A DNA stretch of 64,000 bases from Atkinsonella hypoxylon (Eukaryota > Ascomycota > Sordariomycetes > Hypocreales > Clavicipitaceae): contig JFHB01000006.1 in NCBI GenBank assembly GCA_000729835.1, forward strand, positions 124,001 through 188,000, read 5' to 3'. Positions 33,075 to 44,472 of this stretch are shown piece after piece; within the stretch, counting starts at the first letter, position 1, and every line of letters starts with the position of its first letter. The position numbers and the translations under genes were made by a program. Under the pieces are notes generated by a model. The model saw only the letters and a list, made by a program, of their open reading frames with translations. It was not told the DNA's origin and made no database searches.

Positions 33075-34316
33075 GGTAGTGATGCTGTTGCTATGCAATC
33101 TTTGGGGGCAATGGGCTATTTGAAGCGAAGAGCATAGCAGTTCTTTGTAGGATTATTTTAAGGCACAGCAGAGATACCCGATAACTAAAGGCTCAGGGCA
33201 ACGGCGTTTAAGGAATAGGAATTGCGGAGGATATGGACAATGTATGATGACGGAGCCAAATGAGGTCTGGAGCCGATACGAGGCTCCACCCAACGCAGTA
33301 CTGCCTTTGCTAAAAAGAAAAAGAAGAAAAAGAAAACAAAAAAAGAATAGAAGGTTTCACCTTCCTTGACCAAGGAATGGCATGCATGCTCATTGTGTCA
33401 TCCCGTATCTATGTTTAGGATTGTCGCGAGAGAGACATTACATTTTTCAAGGGAAGGGAAGCATCAGCTAGTGACGCATCTTTGCGATGGACTGCATCAC
33501 GATACATGGCAATTCATCAATAGGTATTCATCAATAGGTACCTAGGTAGGTAGTTGGGTGGGGTTGACAAGAAGCATCCGATAACGAATCTGTCGCCACC
33601 AGACGATTTCGTTCGTTAGGCAAAGCGGGAAGCTACCAGACACTGTTCCCCAGCACCTTCCCAGCACCTTCCCAGCACCTTACCTTGCCGTGGGCTTTGC
33701 ATGAGGCAAAGCGAGCGGGGCTTTCCCCGGATCAACTCTGTTTACCACTGGCGGCTCGGCGAGTGGGTGGAAAAAGGCTGGGTGCATTTGGTCTGTCTAC
33801 GCACGGGTGATGGAGAAAGGGCCGGTGCCAGCGTGCGTTTTGTAGGCGGCAAGGAGATGCCGATGCAGGGGGGAGGGGGGCCTGGCGTTGCAGCGAAGTG
33901 CTCGCTGCGACGGTAGATGATGCTGGGCTGTATGTGGCAAGCATGTGTTGTTGGGGTGTCGGCCAATGAGAGGTACGGATTGTCCATCGTGGACTGACTG
34001 GTGAAGTTTGTTCCGTGCTCAAGCTTAAAAGCCTACGTGTAGGCTTACTGCAAGGTGCAAAGCAAAGCTGGTGCGAAATAAAGATGGAAAACCATGGCTA
34101 TGTCTGGTTCACGGCATCAATCCATCTTGGCTGGCTCGTCTGGGTGGAAAGAGACGATGAGTGAACCGGCGACAAGACGCACGCAGTTGCGGCCTAACAG
34201 TCATGTTATTCCGTACTGACAGGTAGGTAAAATGCATCATCACCAAATCTGAACTGTTTCTGCGCGCCGTGCTCAGCCTCCCTGGGTCAGGGGAGAGGAG
34301 AGAATAGAATAGAATA

Positions 34317-34401
34317 GGCAGTCCGCTCAGGCAGTCCGTTCAGGCAGTCCGTTCAGGCAGTCCGTTCAGGCAGTCCGTTCAGGCAGTCCGTTCAGGCAGT
34401 C
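34317..34401. repeat. 13 bp minisatellite, GGCAGTCCGTTCA
   Basis: About 6.5 near-identical copies; only the first differs (C for T). Confidence 0.9.
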
Positions 34402-34798
34402 AGCCCTGTGCGGCGCAAAATGGGTTAGATCGGTTTCGCTGGTGGCCCCGTTAGCTGCTGACCGGGTTGCGGGCGCCATGGACGAGACAAGCAAGGGGTG
34501 GGCGGATATGCGGAGTTAGCGTCTGGCCCCACCCGTCGAGATGCCGGTTTCCCGATTACTACGGAATAGCTTCAAGACATTAACAGCCCCTGCATGCGTT
34601 CGCGACCCATTTGTGTGCGTTTCGCATTCCCGCGGCTACTAGTTATTGTCTGTCTGACGGGATCCCAGACGGGAGGGGAGGGATGATGGTGGAGGGAAAA
34701 AGAGAAGCGAAGCGACGGTGGGTCGGGACAATAGTTGGACGACCAGACGGCGGCTGGTGTGGTTCAATTACTAAAAATTGTCTGCCGTCGGACACTAG

Positions 34799-34929
34799 CT
34801 GCTTGCTTGGTTGCTTGGTTGCTTGGTTGCTTGGTTGCTTGCTCGCTTACTTGCTCGCTTGCTTACTTGCTCGCTTGCTTACTTGCTCGCTTGCTTACTT
34901 GCTCGCTTGCTTACTTGCTTACTTACTTA
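34799..34929. repeat. 130 bp array of GCTTGGTT then GCTTGCTTACTTGCTC units
   Basis: Starts as an 8 bp repeat and turns into a 16 bp higher-order repeat, all from CTTG/CTTA tetramers. Confidence 0.88.
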
Positions 34930-35186
34930 GTCGAGTCGATTCCAGGACATCTGCGACTGAAGCCCCTGACTGACTTTTGACTGACTGACCGATTGCAGTC
35001 TCAGCTCAGCAGGACACGCTGGCTGTGTATAAAAGCAAACAAACAAACTCATCCCCCCCCCCTTCCTGCGAATCTCCCTCGCCGGGGAGTTTTGCAAAGC
35101 TCCTACGAAAATTTTGAAAAACAACCAAAAAATAAAAATAAAAATAAAAAAATAAACCAGCTCCGCCAACCCGATCAGACCGCACC

Positions 35187-37118
35187 ATGGAGGTCGACGA
35201 CAGCGCTGCTCCCCACGAAGGCATGTCCGTCGGGCAATATCTCGCCACGCGCCTCCCCACGCTGAAGCCCCCGATGCTACCGGTCCCGAACCCATGGCAC
35301 CTTGTGCGCAGCGTCGGCGGCCAACAATGGGCTTTTTTCGCCGTGGCCTTTGCGGCCTGGGTACGTTTTTGGTTTTGATCCCGAGTGTAGAAACCCTGAT
35401 GAATTAGTTTTTTTTTTTTTTTTTTTTTCTTTCTTTTTTTTTCTCTTTCTTTATTTTATCATTTTTTTTTTTATTACTATGTTTTTCTAGGTAGACCCGA
35501 CAATCCCTACTAACATAACCAAACCCCCTCTGTGCAACAAACAGACCTGGGATGCATTCGACTTCTTCACCGTCTCCCTCACCGTCGGCGAACTCGCCAA
35601 GGACTTTGGCAAGACCCCGACCGATATCACATGGGGCATCACGCTGGTGCTCATGTTCCGATCCGTCGGCTCGATCGTCTTCGGCATGGCGAGCGATCGC
35701 TGGGGGCGAAAATGGCCGTTTGTCGCCAACAACGTTTTATTCATCGTTTTAGAACTGGTACGTTTGAAGCCCGGGGGAAAGAAAGAAAAAAAAAAAAAAA
35801 AAAAACCCTTACAACCCAAACCCCCCCCCCCCCTTTATCTTTTCTTCGCGTTGCCTGCGTTTACCCCCATTTATTATTATTATTACTTTTTTTTTTTCTA
35901 AATTCTAGTTAGGGCACCGGTTTCTGTCAGACCTACGCGCAGTTCCTCGCTTGTCGCGCCCTGTTTGGCGTCGCGATGGGGGGTCTGTACGGGAACGCAG
36001 CGGCGACGGCGCTGGAGGATCTGCCTGATGAGGCGCGCGGTCTGATGAGCGGTCTGCTGCAACAAGGCGTACGTGCTATCTTTATTCTATTCTCTCGCTA
36101 AAAAAAAAAAAAACTTAAACTAATTCTTACACCCTTTCCCCCCCCCCCCCCTCATGCAATACAGTACGCCTTTGGCTATCTCCTCTGCGCCGCCTTCGCC
36201 CGCGGCCTCGTCGACACCACCCCCCACGGCTGGCGCCCGCTCTACTGGTTCGCCGCCTGCCCGCCCGTCCTCTTCATCGGCCTCCGCCTCCTGCTCCCCG
36301 AGACAAGAGTCTACCAGGAACGCGCGCGCATGCGCTCCGAAGCCGGGTCCGTCGGCGCCGTCTTCCTCCGCGAAGGCCGCGTCGCGCTCCGGCGCCACTG
36401 GCTGCTCCTCGCCTACCTCGTCCTCCTCATGGCCGGCCTCAACTTCATGAGCCACGGCTCGCAGGACCTGTACCCGACCATGCTGGCCAGCCAGCTCGGC
36501 TTCTCCAAGGACGCCGTCACCGTCACGCAGGTCGTCGCCAACCTGGGCGCCATGGCCGGCGGCACCGTCGTCGGCTTCGCCAGCCAGTCGCTCGGCCGGC
36601 GCTTCACCATCGTCCTCTGCTGCCTCGTCGGCGGCGCGCTCCTGTACCCCTACGGCTTCGTCAGCGACCGCGCCGTCATGGCCGCCGCCTTTTTCGAGCA
36701 GTTTTGCGTCCAGGGCGCCTGGGGCGTCATCCCCGTCCACCTGATGGAGCTGTCGCCCGGCGCCTTGCGCACCTTTGTCGTCGGCACGGCCTACCAGCTT
36801 GGCAACCTGGTCTCGTCGGCCTCGTCGACCATCGAGTCGCGCCTCGGCGAGCGCTTCCCGCTGCCGCCTGCGCCGTCGTCGGGCGCCAGGCGGTATGACT
36901 ATGGAAAAGTCATTTGCATCTTCATGCTGTGCGTGTACGTGTATACTTTGCTCCTGACGCTGCTTGGGCCCGAGCACCTGCGTCGCAAGCTGGACATCAG
37001 CCACGATCGGGATGCCTTGGAGCTTGTGGGGGTGGAAACCGTGCAGATTGCTGCTCATTGTGGTGGTGGTGCTGGTGGTGCTGGTGGTGAGAAGGCGCGC
37101 TTGGAGGAGGATGGCTGA
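35187..37118 (+). CDS. MFS carboxylate transporter, JEN1 (lactate/pyruvate permease) type
   Basis: Plasma-membrane monocarboxylate or dicarboxylate/proton symporter. Exons 35187..35360, 35545..35757, 35913..36068, 36165..37118, all phase 0; 498 aa. Splicing rebuilds FAAWTWDAFDFFTVSLT (TM1 start), ASDRWGRKWPFV (MFS motif A, about 105-116), GTGFCQTYAQFLACRALFG, and GGLYGNAAATALEDLPDEARG, strongly JEN1-like. NFMSHGSQDLYPT in the second half matches the conserved substrate motif (N)xxS/THxxQDxxxT of JEN transporters. Intron 1 (184 bp) is dominated by oligo-T including T21, and introns 2-3 by A-, C- and T-runs, a base composition unlike the GC-rich exons. For the third exon I use the acceptor TTAG at 35912 because the one four bases upstream breaks the frame. 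Glycine-rich C-terminal tail. Confidence 0.9.
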
Positions 37119-37321
37119 ACACCGATATTTCCCTTGGGGCTCGTGTGAAATGAAATGGAATCATGCATGGCCTATATCTGTGTGTGGACAGAGCATGCTT
37201 TGTTTACAAACGTGCATAAAAAGTCAAATATCAAAGCAATAGACTCACTTAATTTGGTTTTGCCTAAGATACATAAAACGGTCTTCTATGCCCAGAGGCC
37301 AACTTGCTTCACCACCGCACT

Positions 37322-37993
37322 TTACTCCGACTCATCGCCCAGCCCACGCGACCCATGCTTCGTCTTCTTCTTCTTCTGCTTCTTCTCAAAAGCATGCTCC
37401 AGCACATTCGCCCCAATCGCCCCGGCAATAGCCGCCCCGGCCGTCCCCAAGAACCCCCCGCCGGCCTTGTGAGCGGCCCATGCGGCACCGCCGCCTCCGA
37501 CCAAGGTTGCGCCGAGGCCGCGCTCGCCATCGGGTCCTACGGGGCCGCCTGGCCCGCTGGGCCCGCTGGGCGCGCCGTAGTGCGGCTGGTTGCTTGCGTT
37601 GGCGTTGGCGTTGGCGTTGGCGTACTCTTGCGCGCTACCGCCGTGCTGCGGCTGGCCTGGGTAGTCGTGGCTGTATTGCTGCTGCGGTTGGGCGTACGGG
37701 CTTGGCGGCTGGTAGCCTTGGTGGTGGGGGTGGGGGTGGGGATGGGGGTGGGGAGAAGTGGACTGCGAGTATTGTTGCTGACTGTGTTAGATTCTAACTC
37801 GTGCTGTCTTGAGGGAGATCAGATAGATAGATGGCTTGACGGGACATACCTGCTGCGGGTAGCTCTGTTGGCCGTGCTGTTGTCCGTGGCCCTGTTGTCC
37901 GTAGCCCTGTTGTCCGTAGGGTTCTTGTTGTTGTTGCTGCTGGCTGTAGGTAGGCTGGGCTGGGTACCCGCCGTAGAATTCCTGGTTAGACAT
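37322..37993 (-). CDS. Gln/Tyr-rich protein with C-terminal glycine zipper
   Basis: Exons 37850..37993 and 37322..37777; 72 bp intron with a CTAAC branch site, acceptor CAGTCAG so that the Gln run continues in frame. Product 199 aa. Residues 1-120 are low complexity: YGQQGYGQQGHGQQHGQQ-like repeats, a (HP)n run and an (NA)4 run coded by a GTTGGC microsatellite. Residues about 140-180 form a glycine zipper (LVGGGGAAWAAHKAGG then GTAGAAIAGAIGANVLEHA), the pattern of small membrane-inserting or oligomerising segments, followed by a Lys-rich tail (KKQKKKKTKHG). Similar fungal proteins are common and mostly uncharacterised. The Gln/Tyr-rich part is prion-like in composition. It lies tail to tail with the transporter upstream. 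Confidence 0.75.
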
Positions 37994-38880
37994 GATGCTA
38001 GGCGTCGTGGTTTTTTTTAGAGATGAAGTTGCACGGACAAGAGGATGGAGGACGGAGGATGGAGGATGGAGAGAATGTTTATAGGGATAGGGAGGCAAGG
38101 TGGGTGGTTGGGGTTTCAAGGACCAGCTGACTTGACTGCTCCGCCATCCTCGTCATCAGGCAGTCAGCATGTCCGCTTGACAACCTTTAGTTACTGCACA
38201 ACCAGGAACTAACTACATCGACCGAGCCGCCCTCGGACTTTTTAATCGAGCTGGTTGTGCGCGCGTCGCCGGCTGTGCCGTCTTGATGGAAAAAGTCTGG
38301 CCGGTGCTGGCCCGACCACACACACCTGATGCGACTGTAGCTGGGCGGTGCAGGTCAGACAGAGTGTGCCTACTGCTGCGCCACCGGCTTCAGTTGTTGT
38401 GCTGGCTGCGCCTCAGTGGCCATGCCTACAAACATGTGTGCCAAGCTGGTGATGGGACTTTGCGTTGGCACACTTTTTGAGGCGCTGGTGCCATGGCCAG
38501 GAGCACATCAGGAAAGCCCATTCTGGACTGGAGATACAGAGCAATGATTCAATCTGTGCCACCGACTCCTGCGCATGTTTCGTCATTGCGACGTGCATGT
38601 TATGAGAATGCGAGGGCTGCCTCGTCTATATTCGTTTCATGACTACCGGATCAACTTTGTGAAACCACCTCCTGGACGATGTGATGTGGCGTATGTAGGC
38701 AACATAATTGTGTGTGTGTGTGTGTGTGTAGGTATGCATGTATGTATGTACGTACGTGCGGGAAATCCAATGAACCAGGCTCGCTTGTGCAAAGCCATTA
38801 TACATACAGAATAAAAATAAAAATAAAAACCAAATTTTGTTTCGGTTCATGTTCAACGCCGTGCCCAATTCCATGCTGAT
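37994..38880. other. intergenic, 890 bp
   Basis: Promoter of the glycine-zipper gene and 3' region of the next gene. Contains a TG/TATG microsatellite at 38709..38758. No gene seen. Confidence 0.55.
38709..38758. repeat. (TG)10 followed by TATG/TACG tetramers
   Basis: Compound microsatellite. Confidence 0.85.
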
Positions 38881-40168
38881 TTATTGGTCGAATGGCCCCG
38901 CGTAGAGCAAATCGTCGGCCTCGCCATTCATACGGCCCCAGAGCGAGCGGGCCTCTTCGTCATCACTTCGCTTGGTGATGGTGCCGTTCAATGCATCGAG
39001 CTCCGCTTGGGCAGTCTCACGCTCCAGCTGCACATGCAGGAAGACGGCTGCCCTCTTGCCGCTGAAGAGCGCATGAGGAACATTGGTCACATTGTCCGAG
39101 TTGCAGTCGCCAATGGCGTACACGCCCGGGACGCTGGTCACCAGGCCCTTGGTTGGGTCGACGCCGAGCTTGTTGCCATACAGCTTGACGCCCAAATCTT
39201 GACCGAGAGAGGAGTACTGGGCCTCTTTGAAGTTGCTGATGAAGGCGGCTCTGGTGATGGATTCGCCGTCGGTGAACTTGACGCGGAACAAGTCGTGCTC
39301 TGGGTACGTGGGCAGCGCAGCGTCGCCGGGGTTGTCGCCACCGTTTCGAAGTCGCTCAAAGGACTCGATGGTGCGGTTCTCGACCTCGACCTTGTGCAGC
39401 TTCAGGTATTCTTCCCATCGCGGGTTTGCCTTCTCGGTGGCTTCGCGGTTGGCGGGCGTGTCGGTGCCATTGACGAATGCCACCATGTCCTTGTAGAGCG
39501 TGGCCACTTCGCGAACCGTGCCCGGCACAGAGGAGAGAGGGCCAAGCAAGCCGAGAGGCTGGTCGGCGTGTTCGTACCCATCGCACCAAGGACACCAGAA
39601 GACGCCCTGGCCCCAAATCTCAGCGAGGCCCGGCGTGTCGGGGAGCAGGTCCTTGAGGCCCGTGGCGAGGATAATCTTCTTTGCGGTGAAGGTGATTTCC
39701 TTGTCGCCCGGGTAGGTCCCCGTCACGGTGAAGTAGGCGTTGTTTTGTTCTGGCCGGATCTTGGTGATGGTCCCGTTGGTCATGGAGACCGTGCCATAGC
39801 TGGCTAGCTGCTTGCGGGCAGCCCATCTGAAGTAAGCGCCCTGCAGACCTAAAACGAGCCATCCCTCGTTAGCAATCGTGGCGCTAACAGCTGCTAGTAC
39901 CTCTTTTGTGAACCTGACGAGGAAAATGCTAACCATCGTTGCCGATTACATCATGCATGTGTCTGGTGGCAGCGTTGCGGTAGACGCCGGAATCTACCAA
40001 GAGTACATTGCGACGAACTCGAGCCATACCACTCGTGGCACTTAAACCGGCTGGACCGCCACCCACGACGAGGGCTTCGTAGTCGATTCTGGGCTTAGCC
40101 TCGCTCACAGGTGCTACAGAAGCGAGCAGCGGCAGCGAGTACAACACGGCAGCGATGTTAAACCACAT
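38881..40168 (-). CDS. secreted thioredoxin-reductase-like flavoprotein
   Basis: FAD-dependent disulfide oxidoreductase of the thioredoxin-reductase fold. Exons 39934..40168 and 38881..39848; the 85 bp intron has GCTAAC before its TTTTAG acceptor, and splicing gives NDGLQGAYFRWAARKQ. Product 400 aa. A signal peptide (about 1-24, MWFNIAAVLYSLPLLASVAP) precedes the FAD-binding GGGPAGLSA (36-44). The redox CxxC is Cys164-Pro-Trp-Cys167 in FWCPWCDGYEH, and VYAIGDCNSDN is the second FAD-contact motif. This arrangement is that of fungal GliT/HlmI-like dithiol oxidases and related single-domain TrxR-like enzymes. I see no NADPH-type RR motif, which fits an oxygen-dependent oxidase rather than a reductase. 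The secretory signal is unusual for TrxR; no peptide-synthetase or other cluster gene adjoins it. Confidence 0.85.
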
Positions 40169-42326
40169 CTTGACAGCAGAATGGTGCTGATTGAGTCTGT
40201 TGTAGACGGGTCTATACAAAAATCACGAGCCACCAAAAGAACGTAAAAGCGTCAACTTTCGGGGCGAGAGGGGAGGGGGAGGGGGAGAAGAGGGAAAAGA
40301 CTGAAACATTTCCCGGCCTTGCCCTACCGGACTGTGCACGACTATTTATGCTTACAGCAAAGCTGCCAAAGGGGGGAAACCCCCGAGCAGGGAGATATTC
40401 CGGGCATGATGTGCGAAACACTGAGCAATCTCGGCTCGAGGACCAAATTATTGATATATTTCTCGGTGCCAACTCGGGCAGTTTTAGCCCACATATCGTT
40501 TTTCGTTTTCCCCGGCTGGTAACCCGGAAAAAAAGTCGGCTGTCTTCGGTACTTCCTGGAACATCTCAAGAGTAGCGAGTTGCCGAACCTTGAACCAATT
40601 GGGAGAAATTACTGGAGGCATCGACCTGCAATCCTGGCGTATCCGCCCTGCAGGAGCGGGACAGTATTCCGTAAATAATGGAACTTTGATTTTGCTCACT
40701 TTGCTTGTAACACTGTTGTAGCCGGGTCATGTGCTCGGACATGCATAAACCCTGCTCATGGCCGACTAGCCAAGCCTGGTACGGAGTAGAGGGGGGGGGG
40801 TCTTTTCTTCAAATGCTCCTCCTATCAGGCCTGATTCATGCCGTGCTTTTCGCGTCATCTGGCAGATGTGTGCAAGCCGTTGACTCCACCGCCCTGACGA
40901 TGCTGTCCATGCGGATTATGCAAAGTACGGAGCACAGTGGCCAGCTCTTTTGATGGATTGGTGGATCACAGATATTATCTTACAATGTCGCATGGATGGA
41001 TGATGAGCCGTGTGTTCTTCACAACGAAACCCACCACAGCCGCTGCATGGCTTGGCGAGCATAAGCACACAGGAAGTGAGGTCACCGGGGTGAACTTTTC
41101 AGCCCTTGCCGCCTTCTTGTTCGTGGTGGACTAGGTGACTCGCGCATGTATCGTTTGTGCATCGCTCGCGCTAGAACTGATATATATGTCCTGGACTGCA
41201 CGTTGACCACGCAGGAATTGCACGAGTTGTAGTCGTTGTTTCTGGAATAGCGCGGTCCACCGGTCCACCAATGAAAAGCGTTCAGGATCCAGGGCAAGAG
41301 CGACTGTACGGCAAACGCCGCTAGCGCCTTGCCCTTTTTCCTCCGTAGCGCATGAACCGTCCGAATGCGGCTGCCTGCCGTTTGCACTGCCGACAGACGA
41401 CAGACGACAGACGACAGACGACAGACGACAGACAACACTACTGCGCTCCAGTTATCGTCTGATCTGTACCTCTGCAAGGCTTTCCTCTCTTCCTAAACTC
41501 GCACTAGCGCAGTTGCTCCTTTTATGTTCCTCAGTGTCCCCAGACATTTGTCACTCAGAATATAGCCTTCGACGTGGGTTGTGCATGGACTAATACAGCC
41601 TGGAACTTTCTTGTTGCGTTGCTGGTTCCATCGGCCGGCGCAAGCCGTCGCCACTGGAAAGTCACAATGTCCGAAGCAAGCACCTTTATGCCACAGCGAT
41701 TGAGCCGAAAACTCCAGAGCCTCGCTTGAAGCCTCCTTTACAAAACCAGCATAGCTAGGTCAAGATACGGAAAGCCGCACCGAGGAGGGGCTATACCCTT
41801 TGGGCGCCTCAAGTGCGATAACACCCAAGCTGAAGATCCGAATGCCTACGGAGCGACCGCATGTGGCGCTGTTTTTCCGGCCATATGAACAAGATGTCAA
41901 TATTTCCTCGCCTAATCCTGCTACGAAAACCTCTAAAACATTATTCCTCGCTTATCCCGCAAGCTTTGGCCTACAGGAACTCATTCCACGGCAACAACCC
42001 GAAACCGAGTGCGAGGAAAGAATATGAAGGTTTGATCTAACAAGCTGCACAACCGTTTTTCTTTTCTTTTCATTTTTTTTTTTTCCTTTCTCGGAACAAA
42101 TTTAGTCGCTGTCTGCTATTTTAGTTCAGCCATGCTGCTATCTGCTGGATAAAACACGCTGGCATGTCATCAAGTCTTACCAACAAAAATAATTTAATAC
42201 GCTCTACTTGTCTGTCAATGAATCATTGGCTTACAACTGATAAACTACAACGTATTGAAACAGTTCTTTCACAACCAGAAGTTTGAAGGTTTCCTGCTTG
42301 GTACACCCCGTGGGGAGCGCTGAGCC
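40169..42326. other. intergenic, 2.2 kb
   Basis: Divergent space between the flavoprotein and the bZIP gene. Contains a TACGGAGTA nonamer (40780..40788), a 7 bp array (41391..41434) and a T-rich run near 42075. No gene I can support. Confidence 0.5.
41391..41434. repeat. 7 bp minisatellite, CGACAGA
   Basis: About six perfect copies. Confidence 0.88.
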
Positions 42327-43327
42327 ATGTCCAGTCCCACCTCAAATGCGTCAGAATACGGCCAAGACATAGCCAAGGCCAAAAGTGAGCGAGATATTGA
42401 ACATGCTCCATATTTTCCAGCATAATATATTTCTATATTAAGTACCAGTCTAACCAGACATCAGCAGCCAAGTCCATCTCCAAGCTCTCTCCAGAACAGC
42501 TTGCTCGCAAAAGAGCTAACGACCGCGATTCTCAGAGAGCTATCCGGGCCAGGAATAAGGATTTGATCGCAAGGCTCCAGCGTGAAGTCGAGGAGCTTCG
42601 AAACAACAACAATGTTAGGGCTGTTCAGGAGCTTTTGAAACGCAACGAGGCTCTCGAGTCCGAAATAAGAATGCTTCGTCTGGGCATGAGTTTCCAGTCG
42701 GATCTATCGGCCCAGTCTCATGGCAACCTTACTGGAGATGGATTGGTTGCTGATTTCTCAGCAAACACTGGTAACTCGAAACTCTTAAAAAACATTCATC
42801 CGGGAGATAGGGTCAGTATCCCAAGACGATTAGAAGAAACGAGCTTGGTATGGGCTGCCGGCCAACATAACTCTGGGTTCATCCCAGGGCAACGACAAAT
42901 CCCCTCGGAGAACCGAGACCAAATGTCACGAGATCTAGCTGATGAACCACGGCGGGAAGCTTGGGACTCGTCGATCCCGATGAGAGACACATCTGGGGTT
43001 ACGGGCGTAACGGCAACTATGGAGGAGCTTTCCGCGCCTACTCCTGTTTCTGAATCTGGCTCTGGTCTGGGGCTTGTTTCAAGGCCTCACCCCCGCGTTC
43101 CTACCGGCACAGAAGGAGGTCAACAAGCAGAGTGCTCTCAACAGTTTTACGAGGTGTCTCATCTTATGGGCGGACACCCGCATGAAGGATACAACAACCT
43201 GCACTATTTTATGACCGGTGAGTCTTCACAGAGATTTGCAACGACCTCTTCAACACCGCTGTATCAGGCTGGAGTGGTCTACAGAGACCATAGTAGAGAA
43301 ATAGTCAGCGTGAAACACACGAGATAG
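42327..43327 (+). CDS. bZIP transcription factor, NDR-type basic region
   Basis: Exon 1 is 42327..42384 (19 codons plus one base), intron 80 bp, exon 2 42465..43327; 306 aa. The acceptor CATCAG at 42464 is needed for frame; the nearer AACCAG is out of frame. The basic region reads LARKRANDRDSQRAIRARNK (about 30-49), the form seen in fungal bZIP proteins with N-D-R-(E/D)-x-Q-R-A-I-R, followed by a short leucine zipper (LIARLQREVEELRNNN) and a second helical stretch with IRMLRLG. The remaining 200 residues are Ser/Thr/Gly-rich without a domain. Related fungal proteins often end in a DUF3425 domain; none is visible here, so this is either a short form or a truncated copy. Confidence 0.85.
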
Positions 43328-43587
43328 CGCCGGTTATATCCTTATTTTCTTTCCCGATATACATACACAGCTATTAATTTTTAGAGGCACATTCATGATG
43401 AAGGAGAAGAGTCAATACTCCAAGATTGGACACGCTGAATGTTGGGAGCTTTATTTTAATTTTATCCATGTAAGGACCAGAAATGAACTTTTATCTATCT
43501 AATTGAGGATTCTATCAAAAAGAGACAACCAATCTATTTTAAAAATGGATGACTTTGGGCCACCCTTAGTATCGCTTTCCGATTCTA

Positions 43588-44472
43588 TCACGTAACAATT
43601 CCATATTTTTCCAGGGGAAATGACACCACAGAGGAAAACTCTTCGGCCCAACCATCATTGATCTCTCCAAGCTGATGCATATCCACATCGCCTGCCTGGC
43701 CGGTCCGGCCAGCTAGAATCTGCTCTTCCCGACCAGCGACTTCTTCCTTGAGTTTGGGATGAGGAACCCAGGCGACCCTCATGCCTGCTCGTCGGCCAGC
43801 TTCAACGCCGGGAACGGAGTCTTCGAATACCAGGCATTCCTCAGGGGTGATGGGTTTCTCACCAGCTGGGAGTGAGTCATTGATGGTCTTGAGAGCCAGC
43901 AGAAAGATGTCTGGGAGAGGCTTTCCTCGACCGACGGTTAAGCGAGCATCATCGCCCAACACACGCCTGTTCTCGGGGAAGATGGAAAAGAAGTCGGTCA
44001 AATGGTCCGTCTTGAGTTTGAAGTTGGAGAGATGGGAGCTCGTTGCGAGGGCAATGTGGACGTTGCTCTTGGTTGACAAGCAGGCGAGTAGCTCTGCAAC
44101 ACCGGGGAGCGGTTTTGTGGTTGCGAAGATCTGTTGCTGCAAGACGCGGAGCTCGGCCTCGTACTGCTCGCGGCTGATTGGGAGCTGGGCCCAATCCGAG
44201 AAGATCTTGTTGGCATCGGGCCCAGGACGACCCTGCAGCTTGGCCTTGACAGACCAGGGCATCGGAGGGCGGCCATATCTATCCAGAACAGTGTTGACGC
44301 AGAGCGTGTACAGGTCTTCTGTGTCCAGGAGGAGGCCGTCCATGTCGAAGAGACATGCTCGCACGGGCGGGAAGCTATTTGGCCCATGAGAATTTGATGA
44401 CAGGGATTGGGAAGGCGTAACTGACAGGGACGGGATGGGCTGCATTGTGACTTACTCTGTTCTAGGAGCCAT
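43588..44472 (-). CDS. HAD-superfamily phosphatase (HDHD1/GS1-like)
   Basis: Sugar- or nucleotide-phosphate phosphatase with the haloacid-dehalogenase fold. Preferred model: exon 1 44456..44472 (17 nt, MAPRT plus two bases), intron 44375..44455 (81 bp, GTAAGT donor), exon 2 43588..44374; 267 aa. Splicing gives FPPVRACLFDMDGLLLDTED at residue 7 on, as in fungal relatives. An unspliced alternative starts at the ATG at 44445 (285 aa) with a low-complexity N-terminus that looks like translated intron. Catalytic motifs: DMDGLLLDT (nucleophile and acid Asp), ATSS (motif II), GRGKPLPDIF (motif III Lys) and VFEDSVPGVEAG (motif IV). All are intact. Members act on pseudouridine-5'-phosphate or 2-deoxyglucose/glycerol phosphates; specificity not readable. 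Confidence 0.88.

Larger units (their letters stand above)
32953..35186. other. intergenic, 2.2 kb, with minisatellites
   Basis: 3' region of the Zn2Cys6 gene and promoter of the JEN1-type gene. Holds a T13-C-A13 hairpin, a 13 bp array and a 130 bp tetranucleotide-based array (listed separately), plus three CCAGCACCTT units near 33650. No gene seen. Confidence 0.55.

Noticed and set aside
34317..34401. Regular 13 bp repeats considered as a CRISPR-like array
   Set aside because: Units are tandem without spacers and the organism is a fungus; an ordinary minisatellite.
36120..37058. 313-codon minus-strand open frame
   Set aside because: Antisense shadow of the last exon of the JEN1-type gene.
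38884..39807. 308-codon plus-strand open frame
   Set aside because: Antisense shadow of the flavoprotein gene; no independent start or motif.
38881..43327. Flavoprotein plus bZIP factor as part of an epipolythiodioxopiperazine-type cluster
   Set aside because: No peptide synthetase, P450, methyltransferase or GST partner lies alongside; the two genes are 2.2 kb apart and unrelated genes flank them.
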